Origin: Chanos chanos | Lineage: Eukaryota; Chordata; Actinopteri; Gonorynchiformes; Chanidae | NCBI RefSeq assembly: GCF_902362185.1 | Contig: NC_044499.1 | Coordinates: 31,411,315 to 31,475,314, forward strand | Direction: 5' to 3' | DNA: 64,000 bases | Part shown: piece after piece, positions 45,311-57,748 of the stretch | How the letters are laid out: every line of letters starts with the position of its first letter | How positions within the stretch are numbered: the stretch's first letter is position 1 | Program-made: the position numbers and the translations under genes | The notes under the pieces: model-generated | The model's database searches: none | What the model was told of the DNA's origin: nothing | What the model saw: only the letters and a program-made list of their open reading frames with translations

Positions 45311-47039
45311 AGGCCGCGGCAGTCCTGCGAAACAGATTGCGACCAATGTAGGTTGTGCAAATCCTGTTCCTCTTGATAAGATGTGAATATTTAAATCTCC
45401 CTCTTCCTGTTGAAGTGAAAGCTCAGCTTTTTCATCTCTCTTTAGAGGAAAATTGACATTGATAAGCTTAGCCCACTCTCTCTCTTTCCCCCTCATGGAC
45501 CCTCTGTAACTTAATTACCCACAGTCTAGCGACTGTTTCGATTCAGTTTTTTCACTTTGTATGAACTGGCGTTATAAAGCTGTGGTCCTATGACCAGGAC
45601 CTCTTCTAATCTGATCTCAGGTTCGTTATCATGGACACAGATGAATCACTATCTTGAGCTAGTCACTTCACTTCTATTCAAGCATAGCTTTGGTGAAGCG
45701 TTAAAAGAATTCACTTGTAATTCTTACTACCTCCAGAAACCATTAGCAAAAAGCGTTCTTCCATTAATTCACTATTACGCGTTTGCTCACTGTTGAAATT
45801 GATTAGTTAAATGGTGTGTTGAGAATGTTTCAGTAGACGTGATACACTGTGTTTGGAGCAGTTACAGTCTTTAGATACACTCACACCATTTTCAGATGAG
45901 GTGTGTGTGTGTGTGTGTATGTGAGTGTGTGTGTGCGGGTGAGACACTAATAGCAACATTAGAGTAATCCAGAGGACCGTCTTGCAGGCACCGCTGCCCT
46001 GGCAATGATGGGATGGACGAATAACCTTTGATCTCATTGATCCACCAACCACAGCTGAGTCCATTTGGGTTGCCTCTCCACAACCCTACTAAGCCACAAA
46101 GGAGCTTTAAATCTAGCATGTCATGTAGCCCATGGTGTCAATAATGCCATTTTTTACCTGGGACAGTGAAAAAACTTCCACTTACAGCCTTAATCTCTTA
46201 GGCTACCAATTGGCACATAAGAACAGGGTTGTAAAGTGGTCATCTACTATGTCAAACGTCATTCAGCTTGGAACATAACTTCTGAACAATATGAACCTAG
46301 GTGCTTCATGGTTGTGACATTGCTCTTTGAGTTGAGTAAATGGTTAAAAGACAGTAAACACCTCCCTAATGGGATTTTTGGAGTCAGGTCCTTTATGAAT
46401 GAACTGTTTTTGTGGATGAACAGCTGTGGATGTTTACCATAAACTTAGTAAATATTACTGATATGAAAAAACTGAGTACAGTTAACAGTGAAGTCTAGCA
46501 TGTTTGTAATGAATGAAAATAAATTCAGCACCTTTTTTGATTTCAGATCTGAGATTGAACTTCATTGGGGCATGCTGTACTATGTGGTTTATGTGATATT
46601 TTGAGAATAAGTAAATATTTGACTACTTGCCAAAATACATGTACTAGATTTCACAAAATGTAGCTTTTTGTCATATTTTAGGCAGGGATGGTATTAGAGG
46701 GAACCTTATGTGGAGTCTAGGTAAAGGCCACTTTATGCCATTTTGTCACACTGTCAACACTGTCAACATGTTTACATTTTATAAGTAGCATGTTAGAACC
46801 ACAGAGAATAAACTTCCTTCAAAACACAAATGCACAAAACACCAAATAGAGGCCATTCATGATCTGCAGTCAGAGAAAAAAGAATGAGTATAAAGACAGT
46901 CTGACCTCCTTTACAATCAGATACAAACTTGTTTTTTTTCCCCCAATTTCTCTCTTTTATACTCAGAATTGTACTAATGGTACGTTGTTTAGTAGGAGGG
47001 AACACTTGTTTAGATGAAGAAAAAAAAAGAAGAATATGA

Positions 47040-47240
47040 ATCTGATTTTGCAGTGTCTTCCGCCATTATCAAATCTTGCTTCTAGTCTTGTCTATTAAAT
47101 TACCCATCATGCATGACGGACTGAGCCATTGTTTATGTCAAACTAATCTGTGATCTCTCTGAGAATAGCTGTCATTTATGACAATGAAATGGAGGATGAC
47201 GACCCGTCGAACTTCCTCTGAAAATCAGATTTTAAACTCA
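47040..47240. promoter_or_regulatory. Candidate hmx enhancer block
   Basis: Contains ttccgccattatcaaatc, ctattaaattacccatc, catgcatgacg and an inverted gtcatttatgac. It lies in a non-coding, non-repetitive setting. Confidence 0.28.
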
Positions 47241-48189
47241 AGAGAGCTCTTTTGAGGCCACTGAAGTGTATAATGGATAAATACACAACTGAAAATGTTG
47301 TGACTGCAAATCTCTTGCTAGTGAACATGCAAGTTTAAAAAGCAACATTACTATTTGCTCTATCAGTTCACCGGTGAGTCAGAGTTGTGGCATAAACCCT
47401 TGGATTTCGAGCTCTGTGTGTGCGTGTGTGTGTGTGTGTTTGTGTGTGTGGGCATGTGCTCAGGTTACACTCATTAGGAAGACCTGACGTCCGCTGAAGA
47501 GGCCTCGTCCTGTGAACAAGAGGCTGTAGCCAGCTCAGCTGAGGAAACCATGCATGTTAATGACAGGGTACAATAACACTCTCTAGCAGGGCAGACAGAG
47601 AGAGAGAGTGAAACAAACATCGATTGGTATTGCAAGTAGTTGCAATAATGTTTAGATGTTGGGCCAGATTACTCCTCTCCACCATATTACCTGCTTTGTG
47701 AACTGGTCATCAAACTAACATTTACATAACATAAAAAAGAATAAAAACACACACACAAAATTGTAAACACAATAGAAATACTTGATGGCAAATGGCAGCC
47801 ATATGCTGCCGATTATTTTAGCATTCAAACAAGACTTGGAATTTTTCTCAGTATTTCATTAAGATTATATCAACTTAAAGTAACAAATGGGAGCAACACA
47901 TAACCCATCCAGTGACATTTTAGATCAAATCACTTACTTTAAAACCCCAGAAAGATAAATATTCCATAATCCAGAGTAGCGTATTCCAGTTTCATACCCG
48001 AGTTTGGTGCGCGGGTATTTTCAGGCATCAGATGTGGTAGAACTTGGTTACGTGCACTGAATAAGCGGGAATGAGTTGTAATATAAAATTGGAAGACAAG
48101 CAGTTGTTACTACTGAAAAGAAAAAAAACGACATAATTTGTAATCTATGTAGCTACATTGTAAACCATCAACGGCACAAACAGTGGTTT

Positions 48190-48440
48190 ACGCACGTATT
48201 TCCTCAGCCACTAAAACCACTGTGCTAATAAATTATCTTACACGTGTTTACCGCAAAGGCCTTTAATTATTATGTAATGTAATTACAACGTAATAGGCAT
48301 CGTAATTACTACTTGCCACAGCTACAAGGCCTGAGGGGAGACTTCACTTTTCTTAAATCCGGCTGTCGCCATAATCATATTAATATGGAGCGACTGAAAA
48401 TGGGCTCCTAACAGCGAGTAATTACATTTGTCATCCCCTA
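48190..48440. promoter_or_regulatory. Candidate hmx enhancer with four TAATTA sites
   Basis: Four TAATTA homeodomain cores lie within about 180 bp: tttaattatt near 48262, tgtaattaca near 48280, cgtaattact near 48302 and gagtaattac near 48417. An E-box-like CACGTG (near 48243) and a GGCCTTTAAT core accompany them. This is the strongest enhancer-like block of the interval. Confidence 0.4.
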
Positions 48441-51430
48441 TAGTAGGCTACTTGACACACGAGCAAATATTTATCAGAAACCAGTGGAGTTGTGTTCAAT
48501 CATTTTCGATTATTCCCGAAAGCCTGAATCTGTAGAAAAGGAATAAAACAAACATTATTTCCACCCTGTTAAAGCGAGGGCAAGGAAAATCTCACGTAGG
48601 TCATAAGCATCTCAGCACCTTTATGGTGCCGTTTACCAAGCGAGCTTCCCACCTCTAGCCCCTGACTCGGACTGAAAAATCGAACCATAATCAAGGCTTA
48701 TGTTACGAAAATTTATAGTTATAATATCGCTCTGCAGTCCCCTCTATTCCGTAGCCAACCATGCGACATAGATCACCATCTGTAGAGAGAGAATGGATAG
48801 CAGTTTAAAATGTATTGGGCTTTGATTCTCAATTATACGTGTTTATGGCTTCATCTGTCTTCGGCAACTTCAGCCCTTTTCCATTATGGTGGAATATTAC
48901 TCGGGAACCCATTCAGCTGCGAAGGCGGAGAGGGAAAGTTTCGGAATGGCGGTCTCGCGACTAAAGCGCAGCCGTTGTGACACCAGAAATTGCCTTGTTG
49001 ATGGCTAGCTCTGTTGCCACTCTTACGTTGTGAGCCAGCCTATATCTATATCTTGTTCTGACATTGATAACAGACTCTGTTTTATAGGTTACTCTCTCTA
49101 GTGTGGCGCGCTCAGAAGGAGAAGCTACAGACCTCATTCTCCAAAATCAAGCGCACATTCTCAGATGGAAATTGGCTTCTCCGTCACCGCCTGGTGAGGT
49201 TTGAGTATTGTGTGATCTCACAAAATAATTAATATCATATTTTGACAAAGTCAATTTTTTTTCTGCGTACTGAGTCTGAAGACTGCAGCCTCAATTACAA
49301 GCGTTATGTGATTAATGAAAAGACACTTGATTATGAATAAGATACATGCTTGGTGTCTTTGACTTATCAGACATAGAGTAATCACTTCTGCTAAGAGACA
49401 AGCTTCCCTGAAACATCCGAATGTCAATACACAGCTTTAGAGAATACACCGACAAATAGGCTAATAAAACAGGGTCTTTACCGCGGCAAGCCGACAGCCA
49501 AGGTTTTCAAATGAGCCGTGAAATGGAAGGACATTAGTAACAGTGCTTGTCAAAACACAGTCATTTTTCTGTTTAACTAGAGCTTCCACCACTCCCCAGA
49601 GTGGACGGACAGGACAGATTTTTGTGAAATGAGGTGAAGTGGCTTGGCGTTCCTGTTTTCGTAGTTCTGGATATTCCGAACCGTTAGCTTTACTCACATT
49701 GTCTTACATGTAAATTACTTCTTAAAGTCATTCTAAACCATTTTAATCGAGTGTGCGAGCGTTGCAGTCTTGGAACGGTTGATTCGGGCTTTTCATCACT
49801 GTACCATCGAACTAGTCGATGATAAATGCAGGCCTATGATGGACCCAATCTGAACCTCTTAACAAACCATAAACCCCACTATCATTTCTTTAATAGAAAC
49901 CGTTGGCCGTATCGATCAGGTGGGGTATTCGTCATCCTCTGGCTGAAGTAATCAATAGCCGGACTCTGGAAATAAATACAAGTTGGATACTACAGGCCCC
50001 ATGCTGGTAATTTGAGGATCAGACGTTTGATTGCTATTGCATGATAAAATATGAATGCGACGATCTATCTTAGCTCATTATGTTTTGATAGTTGTAATAT
50101 GAGGCAGGCCTATGTAACATTAACAAAAAATCACGTTTTGCATAGCCTATTTGAACCTAAACCTTGTTATCATCCACAAATACAAGCAATTTGTCATGAT
50201 ACTGTTCTTTGGGCGTAGGCTAAATTTAATTTGATGTAAATCCTAATTATTTCTTGCTTCGCTGTTACGGTTAGTAATCCACGCACTGTTTCAATTTTGT
50301 CATCTCTAATACAGTTGAGAACATTAACTAAGGGCAGTTAGGCTAATAAGGATCGTTAAACCAATATGCTGATGTGTTCTGTAATTCATGAACACTCGAT
50401 GTTTAAACGCCAGGTGGGGCTATTTGACGTGCTCGCTTTTAATTTACATCAACCATGAAAGAAATCTGATTCTTGGAATATTTCATACAGCCAGAGGAAA
50501 CGGTCTGAAACCCTTTATATACACCAAGCAAAACAGTCTATAGCGACTTGCCTGAAATTAAAAGTAAGTTACTACACTCATACCGACTAAAAATCCAAAG
50601 AGGCCTACAATTTCATACTGCGACAGCAAATAATATAAGAAAATGTACTGCGGAGACATTACGAAAACTATGTTATTCGCTTATATTATAAATCTAAACT
50701 ACTGATATCATTAAATCGAACCATTGAACTTAAATCGGACAAATGGCCCACAGTAATTACTTATAAAATATATTCAGTCATACTACAGTGTTTCATTATA
50801 TTTAGGTTTTCCATTTCAGCAACAATATTCGTACAGAGAAATGCCATTATTATAATAAATCAAATCAAATTAATTGATAAAGATCACGAACATCTAATGG
50901 CGCCATTCAAAATGTTATGGTCACAAATAGGCCTACTATGTAGGTGAATACACATCCTTTTTAATAACACCAAAGTCCGAATAGTAGTTGGAGGTTTGTG
51001 GGATGTTTAGTTCTCTACTATTAGAAGATGTGTTGAAATCGAAATGCAAACATATGCATCGCAGACCATGTGTAGTAAACAGCTTTGCGTGTAGTATGTG
51101 GAGATACAAAATATCACGCGCGTAGCATGTAGGGGTATACTTTCAAAATCCTCGCAACTACATTGGTGGAGGAAGTATCGCAAGTCCTCATTTTGCCTTA
51201 TAAAAATATTCTTACATTTGAACAGAAGAACAGAACCCTTGTTGACAAAACAAACAACATTCGTGTCAATTCTATTGTTTTTTAAAATGTGTTTTTCACG
51301 TTTGCAGGAAATGCTCCCTGACTAATTGTTCCAAGCTCATTTGCTGACTAATTGAACAACAAGACCAATGGCCTAACATGCCAGCGTTTACCGCCTCGAG
51401 CCAAAACGCAATATACCAATGAAGAGGGTG

Positions 51431-51432
<2 letters not shown>

Positions 51433-51504
<72 letters not shown>
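51433..51504. repeat. (CT)36 microsatellite upstream of hmx3
   Basis: A pure 72-bp CT run ending 336 bp before the hmx3 start codon, probably within its promoter or 5' UTR. It would be a GAGA-type tract on the other strand. Confidence 0.95.
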
Positions 51505-51507
<3 letters not shown>

Positions 51508-51840
51508 GCGCACGCTCGACCAATTTCTTCTTAAATCCTATTTGCCATTGTGCGTGCCCAATAGTGGAGCACTACCCGCATTTAACTTGGATGACATTTT
51601 GATTTCAGTCATTACAGCCTGGCGCGGGACGTACGCATTTATCAAAGCCATTTGTTTTCCCGCTGTGGATCATCACTGGACCTGAATGACACATACCAGA
51701 TTTGCGATTTTGTCGGATTTTTTCGTCTCAGTTATTGACGAAACAGTCTACACCGACAACCTTAGACTAGAGCAATCTTGCTCTAATATTCTGTAAGTTT
51801 CTATGGTCCGTGTCATCCGAACTACTTACATCCAATAGCA

Positions 51841-53024
51841 ATGGCAGAGACAACACAAGAGACTCATCCTCCTGCAAAGGATTCACCATTTTCTATAAAG
51901 AACTTGCTTAACTGTGATAGCAAGCCTTCCAAACCAAAGACAATACTCGATACATCGAAAGGACTTTTGGATGGGGGCTTTTCGCTCTCTAGAGTTGGTG
52001 ACTTAAGTTTTCCTCGCTTTGAGATACCAGTGCAAAGGTTCGGATTACCGGCGCACTATCTAGAGCGGACGTCTGCGTGGTGGTATCCATATGCTCTTAG
52101 TTCATCCGGACACTTACACAGATCTTCAGGTAAGAGAACATTGGGCCGTTTGATTTTCATTGTAATTTTACGTAATATGTACGTTTGAGCAGAAAAGTAC
52201 ATTTTCCAGAACAAATTTACTTTGTCGTGGTGTGCAGGTAATTACTATACCTTTAGACATGTTCAGGTATACACCAGAGCCTTTAACAGGCCAGAGCAAT
52301 GTGTATAGAAAGACCGGTGTTAATTTGTTTACATACCGAACAAATGGCACTTACGTGAAACGAGTGTGTATTTCCTATCCCCCCTTTTAACTGCGTTTTT
52401 TCTTAATGAATAGTCTCAGAGAAGATCAACATTAGAGACTCGTCGCCGGCGTCCGGCACAGACAGAGATTCGCCAGAACCGCTGTTAAAACCTGACCCAG
52501 ACGCCAAAGACGACGATGACAACAAAAGCACAGACGAAATCATTCTGGAGGAAAGCGATTTTGAAGAACCAAAGAGGGAGGAAGGACAAGACGATTGGAA
52601 GAAATCCGAGGAAAGCCCGGATAAGAAACCTTGTAGGAAAAAGAAGACACGCACTGTCTTTTCCCGGAGTCAGGTGTTTCAGCTGGAGTCGACCTTTGAC
52701 ATGAAACGTTACCTGAGCAGCTCTGAAAGGGCCGGCTTGGCGGCATCCTTACATCTGACAGAGACTCAAGTCAAAATCTGGTTCCAAAACAGACGGAACA
52801 AATGGAAGAGACAACTGGCAGCGGAGCTGGAAGCTGCAAATTTGAGTCACGCTGCGGCGCAGAGAATAGTGCGAGTGCCTATTCTGTACCATGAGAACTC
52901 TGCGTCAGAAAGTGTAAATAGTGCAGGCAACGTGCCAACGAGTCAGTCCCTCCTGACATTTCCCCATCCTGTGTATTATACTCATCCCATTGTCACATCG
53001 GTGCCACTGCTGAGGCCTGTCTGA
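51841..53024 (+). CDS. hmx3: Homeobox protein HMX3 (Nkx5-1)
   Basis: An NK-like homeodomain factor needed for vestibular inner ear, lateral line and hypothalamic development. Two exons, 51841-52129 and 52414-53024, give 299 residues. SPFSIKNLL near residue 15-23 is an eh1-like Groucho-binding motif. An acidic linker precedes the homeodomain at about 172-231 ([20 protein letters not shown] to [17 protein letters not shown]). The QVKIWF of helix 3 marks HMX3 and not HMX2. The conserved tail ends VPLLRPV. Exon 2 has two usable acceptors six bases apart (TAG|TCTCAG|), both in phase, differing by Val-Ser. The gene is tandem with hmx2 3.5 kb downstream, as in all jawed vertebrates. It looks intact. 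Confidence 0.97.
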
Positions 53025-53150
53025 GGACTTGCATTTCGATCCCTGAGTGTAATTTAATATATTTAGGTGTTACTGTCATTCACTATTTTTGAAAAGCACG
53101 CTTTGTATTGCTGAAGGAATAGACCTGTCCTTTGAGCACAGCTGAGTGAC

Positions 53151-53202
53151 ATTATTATTATTACTATTATTATTATTATTATTGTTATTATTATTATTAT
53201 TA
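53151..53202. repeat. (ATT)n microsatellite in hmx3 3' UTR
   Basis: An ATT-triplet run with two interruptions, just before the candidate polyadenylation signal. Confidence 0.9.
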
Positions 53203-53218
53203 GTGACTGAGTGGATTG

Positions 53219-53224
53219 AATAAA
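53219..53224 (+). terminator. hmx3 polyadenylation signal candidate
   Basis: AATAAA lies 195 bp past the hmx3 stop. Another AATAAA occurs near 53788. Confidence 0.5.
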
Positions 53225-56200
53225 TACACTTGGCCAGTTATTTTTCTTTGCCACATTTGTCAGAAAATCAAATATAAAAAAAATGAAAGTTTCATTAATT
53301 CATGAAATAGCCACGGATTTCGTTTCTGCGTTGTTATGATTTTGATCAGTGGTAATTCACCGCCAGTATTGATCTTCATTATTTTGCCGTGTGATTCCAT
53401 CGATGTTTTGTACTGCTGAGTAGCTTGTTCCGAGAAAAAGCTAATTTGTGTTTATGCCATAGCCAAATATTTGCGGAGTATTTATGGCGGGTTCAGACCA
53501 CTGAGATCTTAACAGCAGCAGTCGGCTATGCGGCCCAGGTTTAGGACAATCAAAAAATGTTTGTTTCATATTATTCTATTGCCTTTTACATAAAACAAAT
53601 TTTGCAATGGTTGTGTGTGTGTTCTCCCCTTTTTTCTTTTTAGAGATGTACTGCCAGTTTTTAAAATTCAGTTTGTATTGTATTCATGTATGTAAGACAA
53701 AAGATAGCTGACGAATGCGAAGGATGCGAAGAAATGTCAGCTTTTCTTTGTGTATGAGCGGAATTTTGATATTGTAGGCTATTGCTGAAATAAATTGTGA
53801 AATGAGTGAATCTCTGTTTGCCCGTAAATCTATATGTAAAAGAAAAAATGTGCAGCATAGCAGGACAGAAATACGTAAATTACAAAATGCAACTGAAACA
53901 GACAAACAAACAAACAAACAAACAAAAACGTTTAAAAAAAAACCCCAATAATATCGTGAATCTCCTAGTTATTCAGATTCCCCTTTGACCAGTTTGCTTG
54001 GAAATGGACAGATTAACAATAACCTATTTTTGCACCGTCTCTGAATAAGATATCAGTGTTGATTCGTGAAATATCATTCTCCCTTTCGATGCTCTCTGAT
54101 CTCATTATAAGTTTCCTGCGCCTGTAGAGCACACTGCTACACAGCACTTGTTCACTTGTTTGAGCAGGTTCATTCGACATTATTAACCCGCTAACCTTTA
54201 AAGACTGTCTCTTTCAGGGAACAATCAATCAATTAATGCTGCACTTTTGTTGCCCTCCAGCGACAAGCGTGTCATCATAGAGCCTCTTAAATATATTCAG
54301 ATTTCAGGTCACTGCTCTTCAGTGAACATAACAATGTGGTTATTATGATAATCTATCAATGATGCGCACACTCTATGCTACTTAGATATTCTTCTTCTTC
54401 TTCTTCTTCTTCTTCTTCTTCTTTTTCTTCTTGTCGTGCTCATATGTGATTGCTGCGGCATGACAACCTTGTATCGTCATTTTAATTATTGACCACTCAA
54501 ACACAAAACAGTCCTACTTAAGGGCATTAATGGAATGGAACAACATTATGCTTCAAATGGCAGTCTATTGACTGAATACCGTAAAATGGAAATGAAAGTC
54601 GATGTCCATATTTCTGACCGTTAAACAAGAATGAAAACGTACAGATGGTTTGAATTACTTATAAAAGTAAATGTTCTGTCCATGCGTCATGTGCGTCTTG
54701 CAGTTTTGCCAACAGTCTAATTAACAAGACATGCAATTGAGTGTAAAATGTATTTTCATCTATTTTTATGTTAGCACATTGCGTGCAGTTTTGACGTGTA
54801 ATTTTGAATATGCTGTCACGATTCTTCATTTACGGGAGCACTGGGCCTGAAATAGCCTGAGTTACACGCATCCATTTAAACTTTTATAGTAAAGTACAGT
54901 AGTGAGCATATCCTAAAATGCCACATTATGTTCCTATATTGTGATTTATGAACAAAATAACATGCTTTCTCTGTCAGTACGCAGAAAGGAAAATATAATT
55001 CTGACCTGGATTAGCAAACTGTAAAACTTGTCGACGCATTTCCAAGTGACTACGAATTTGTCGAATTCAATCCCGAATTTACATTATGAGTTTGTGGCTC
55101 TGTGATTAACTACAAAAACTGGTATGATGATGAAATGCAATTTGTGACTGGGTTTGATAAAATTGTACATCGAGATATGTAACATGTAGGTTATTTGTGA
55201 TCAATTAAGTTCTAAAGTGAGCGTATTATTTCAAGACGCAGCCATGTCCAATTTGTTTATTAAAAGTCATTCTCATCACTACATTATCCTATTTTGACGG
55301 AATCTGTTACTTTGTTCACCGGAGCTAGAGTGTATGAAACAGTTACATGGGTATGCCCACTTCTGTTTTGAATTTGATATAGACGCAGTCGGTTTGAACA
55401 ACCCGTCACCTGTAGGTCTACTGTAGGCAATGATGTCTCAGAGACCCGTTCCCGTTGTCCCATTCATCTTTGCATAGTGGTCGAAAGATCAGCAATACGA
55501 ACGTTGGTGATTCGTGATTAACTGAATTACAACCACATTATTTCGTAATTCGAGCTATTTAAGAATACCCCAAAACACTTTGCATATGTTGCTGAATTTA
55601 TGCCTCTTTACAGCCAGCCTAACTTAACACATTTTAGGCTCTCCGATAACTTTTAAATCACTAAGAATATGTTGAATTTATACTTCAGACAGGCGGTTTT
55701 ATTTTAGACATAATGAGTTTTCCAACAATTGGACAAGAGCACTTTTCCGCAGTCATAGCTAATCCTTCCAGTCTGGTTCAAGCAAACCAGCTCATTCTCG
55801 CTCAAAATCGCTGATTTATTCTAAATCAACGTCAGCGCGCGTTTTATGCTGGTGTGTACGGCAGTTCAGGTCACCATTAACATTACGCCCCTTTCGTGAA
55901 CAAAGGTTAAGAATACATTGTTAGTTTTCTTTATGAAAAAAGACTCCTGTGTTCAGTTCAGTATTCACTCACTGCAGAGTGGCAGGCCTTCTTGTAATTT
56001 TCAGAGTGCTTGCCTTTGATTTTTAATGTCTTAAGTTTTAACATGATTTTTAACGTCTTACGTGCATTTTTATACAGCTGTATAGTTTAGCTCAAATACC
56101 AGGAGCTACACACAAAAATAACGATGACAGTCAGCACAATACGTAGATATAAACACTCAACAGAGGTGAATTGTAATCATTCTGGAGAAAAAAAAGCAAG

Positions 56201-56518
56201 TTGTTCGTTCTGATGTTGTGCGTTGATGACAATTTGAGGATTTCTGTCCTTAAGCTCTTTGCAGTACTGTTTGAAATTTCCGGGCCTCTCTTTCCGCATG
56301 TGATTGGCCCATGGGGGGCATGCCTACATGCAAAACGGTGCAACGCCACAACAGTCTTGAGTGGTGGTACGCGGGAATACTTGATCATACCTCAACGCAC
56401 ATGTAGGCTGAAGTAGAGTAGACCGAAGAACGTCTCGGAGCCTTCCGCTGGAACGCTTCTTTTCGCCCTCTCTATCCATGCATAAAAACGCTGTTACACT
56501 GAATGTTAGGAATCCAGG
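53225..56518. other. hmx3-hmx2 intergenic interval
   Basis: Non-coding. Contains an (AAAC)n run at about 53897-53925, a (TTC)n run at 54390-54432 and a conserved-looking block at 54100-54310. The hmx2 promoter lies in the last 300 bp, where a ttgattgg-type CCAAT motif (tgattggccc near 56301) precedes the start. Confidence 0.6.
54100..54310. promoter_or_regulatory. Candidate shared hmx3/hmx2 enhancer with paired HMX-type sites
   Basis: CACTTG occurs at 54145-54150 and again at 54153-54158. Its reverse complement CAAGTG is the core site described for HMX/Nkx5 homeodomains. cattattaacccgctaac and caattaatgctgc follow. Autoregulation is an inference. Confidence 0.38.
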
Positions 56519-57664
56519 ATGAGTAACTCAGAGGACAGTGGGAGCAAGCACGCGTCAGCTCCGCTCTCCAGCTTTTCCATCCAGTCCATTTTGGGCACCG
56601 CATCGGAGAGCTCACACACGAACGGGTCGAGCTCAGGGCAGCAGAGGAGGCGCGCGCTGTCCGTGTCGTCAGAAGAATGCAGCGCCGGCGAGGACTCCAC
56701 TGACTGCTTTTGCTCTGAACCCGGAGACAATGGACCGTGTATCTCAAATCAGCCTCTCAGCTATTCATCACTGAGTAAGTGTAAATCACAACTTCTTACT
56801 CTCATTTGAAGGCTAAGTTAGACATTTTCTTAAATGTCCAGAGTAAATCAAATACCAGTGTCAAGAGTCTCATTTCACTCGCTTTGTTTTTAAGGACAAC
56901 ATATTAATATAAATATTTACATAACTATAAACATCAGATGCTAAACGAAAAAAATAATGATAAGGTTTAAGCTATGTCGGGATGTCATAGAAATGTGGGA
57001 GCCAATGTTCTGGTTTCAGTGTATGCATATGTTTAGACATGTGTACTGTGTATTTTTACGCTTTCACATAGTGGGCCTACATTTTCACAATTTCCTCCAT
57101 AATTTCTCTTTTATAGATTCCACCAAAGCGATTAAAACAGGACGCGACGGACTGGAGAAAAGAGAACATTTAACGCAGGCTATATTTCAGGATTACAAAG
57201 ATGATAAGGAAAAACATTGTACTCAACTGTCACCTAGCTCTGATGATAGACACAGGGATGGTGACGATAAACTCAGCAACTCAGTGAAAAAGAAGACTCG
57301 GACGGTTTTCTCCAGGAGTCAGGTGTACCAGCTCGAATCTACCTTCGATATGAAACGGTATTTGAGCAGCTCGGAGCGAGCCTGTCTCGCTTCCAGCCTT
57401 CAGCTCACCGAGACCCAAGTGAAAACGTGGTTTCAGAATCGCAGGAACAAATGGAAACGGCAACTTTCGGCAGAACTGGAAGCGGCTAACATGGCACATG
57501 CCTCTGCGCAGACTTTGGTTGGGATGCCTCTCGTCTTCAGAGACAATTCTAGGCTTAGAGTCCCTGTTCCCAGATCTATTGCTTTCCCGACGCCACTGTA
57601 TTATCCGGGGAACAACCTACCAGGCTTGCCTTTATACAATCTTTATAATAAAATCGATTACTAA
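56519..57664 (+). CDS. hmx2: Homeobox protein HMX2 (Nkx5-2)
   Basis: Partner of hmx3 in ear, lateral-line and hypothalamic patterning. Two exons, 56519-56774 and 57117-57664, joined in phase 1 (CTGA|GTAAGT, TTATAG|ATTCC), give 267 residues (human 273). FSIQSILG near residues 19-26 is an eh1-like repressor motif. The homeodomain spans about 143-202 ([20 protein letters not shown] to [17 protein letters not shown]). The Thr of QVKTWF is normal for HMX2. The conserved end [11 protein letters not shown] is present. Start: the first ATG of the frame, followed by the family's MSNSEDSG-like opening. AATAAA lies at 57743-57748. The gene looks intact. Confidence 0.97.
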
Positions 57665-57742
57665 TTCCTTGTCAAAACGCAAATATAGGCTACTGTCAAC
57701 CTTGAATGGATCAGATTCACATAGCTTTTGAAAATATTAAAA

Positions 57743-57748
57743 AATAAA
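57743..57748 (+). terminator. hmx2 polyadenylation signal candidate
   Basis: AATAAA lies 79 bp past the hmx2 stop codon in an A-rich context. Confidence 0.55.

Larger units (their letters stand above)
43716..51432. other. Gene-free interval upstream of hmx3
   Basis: No exon, tRNA or coding transposon is recognised. CT (44528-44566) and GT (45900-45935, 47417-47450) microsatellites occur. Several blocks look like conserved regulatory DNA; the clearest are listed separately. This is the expected landscape next to a developmental homeobox pair. Confidence 0.6.
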
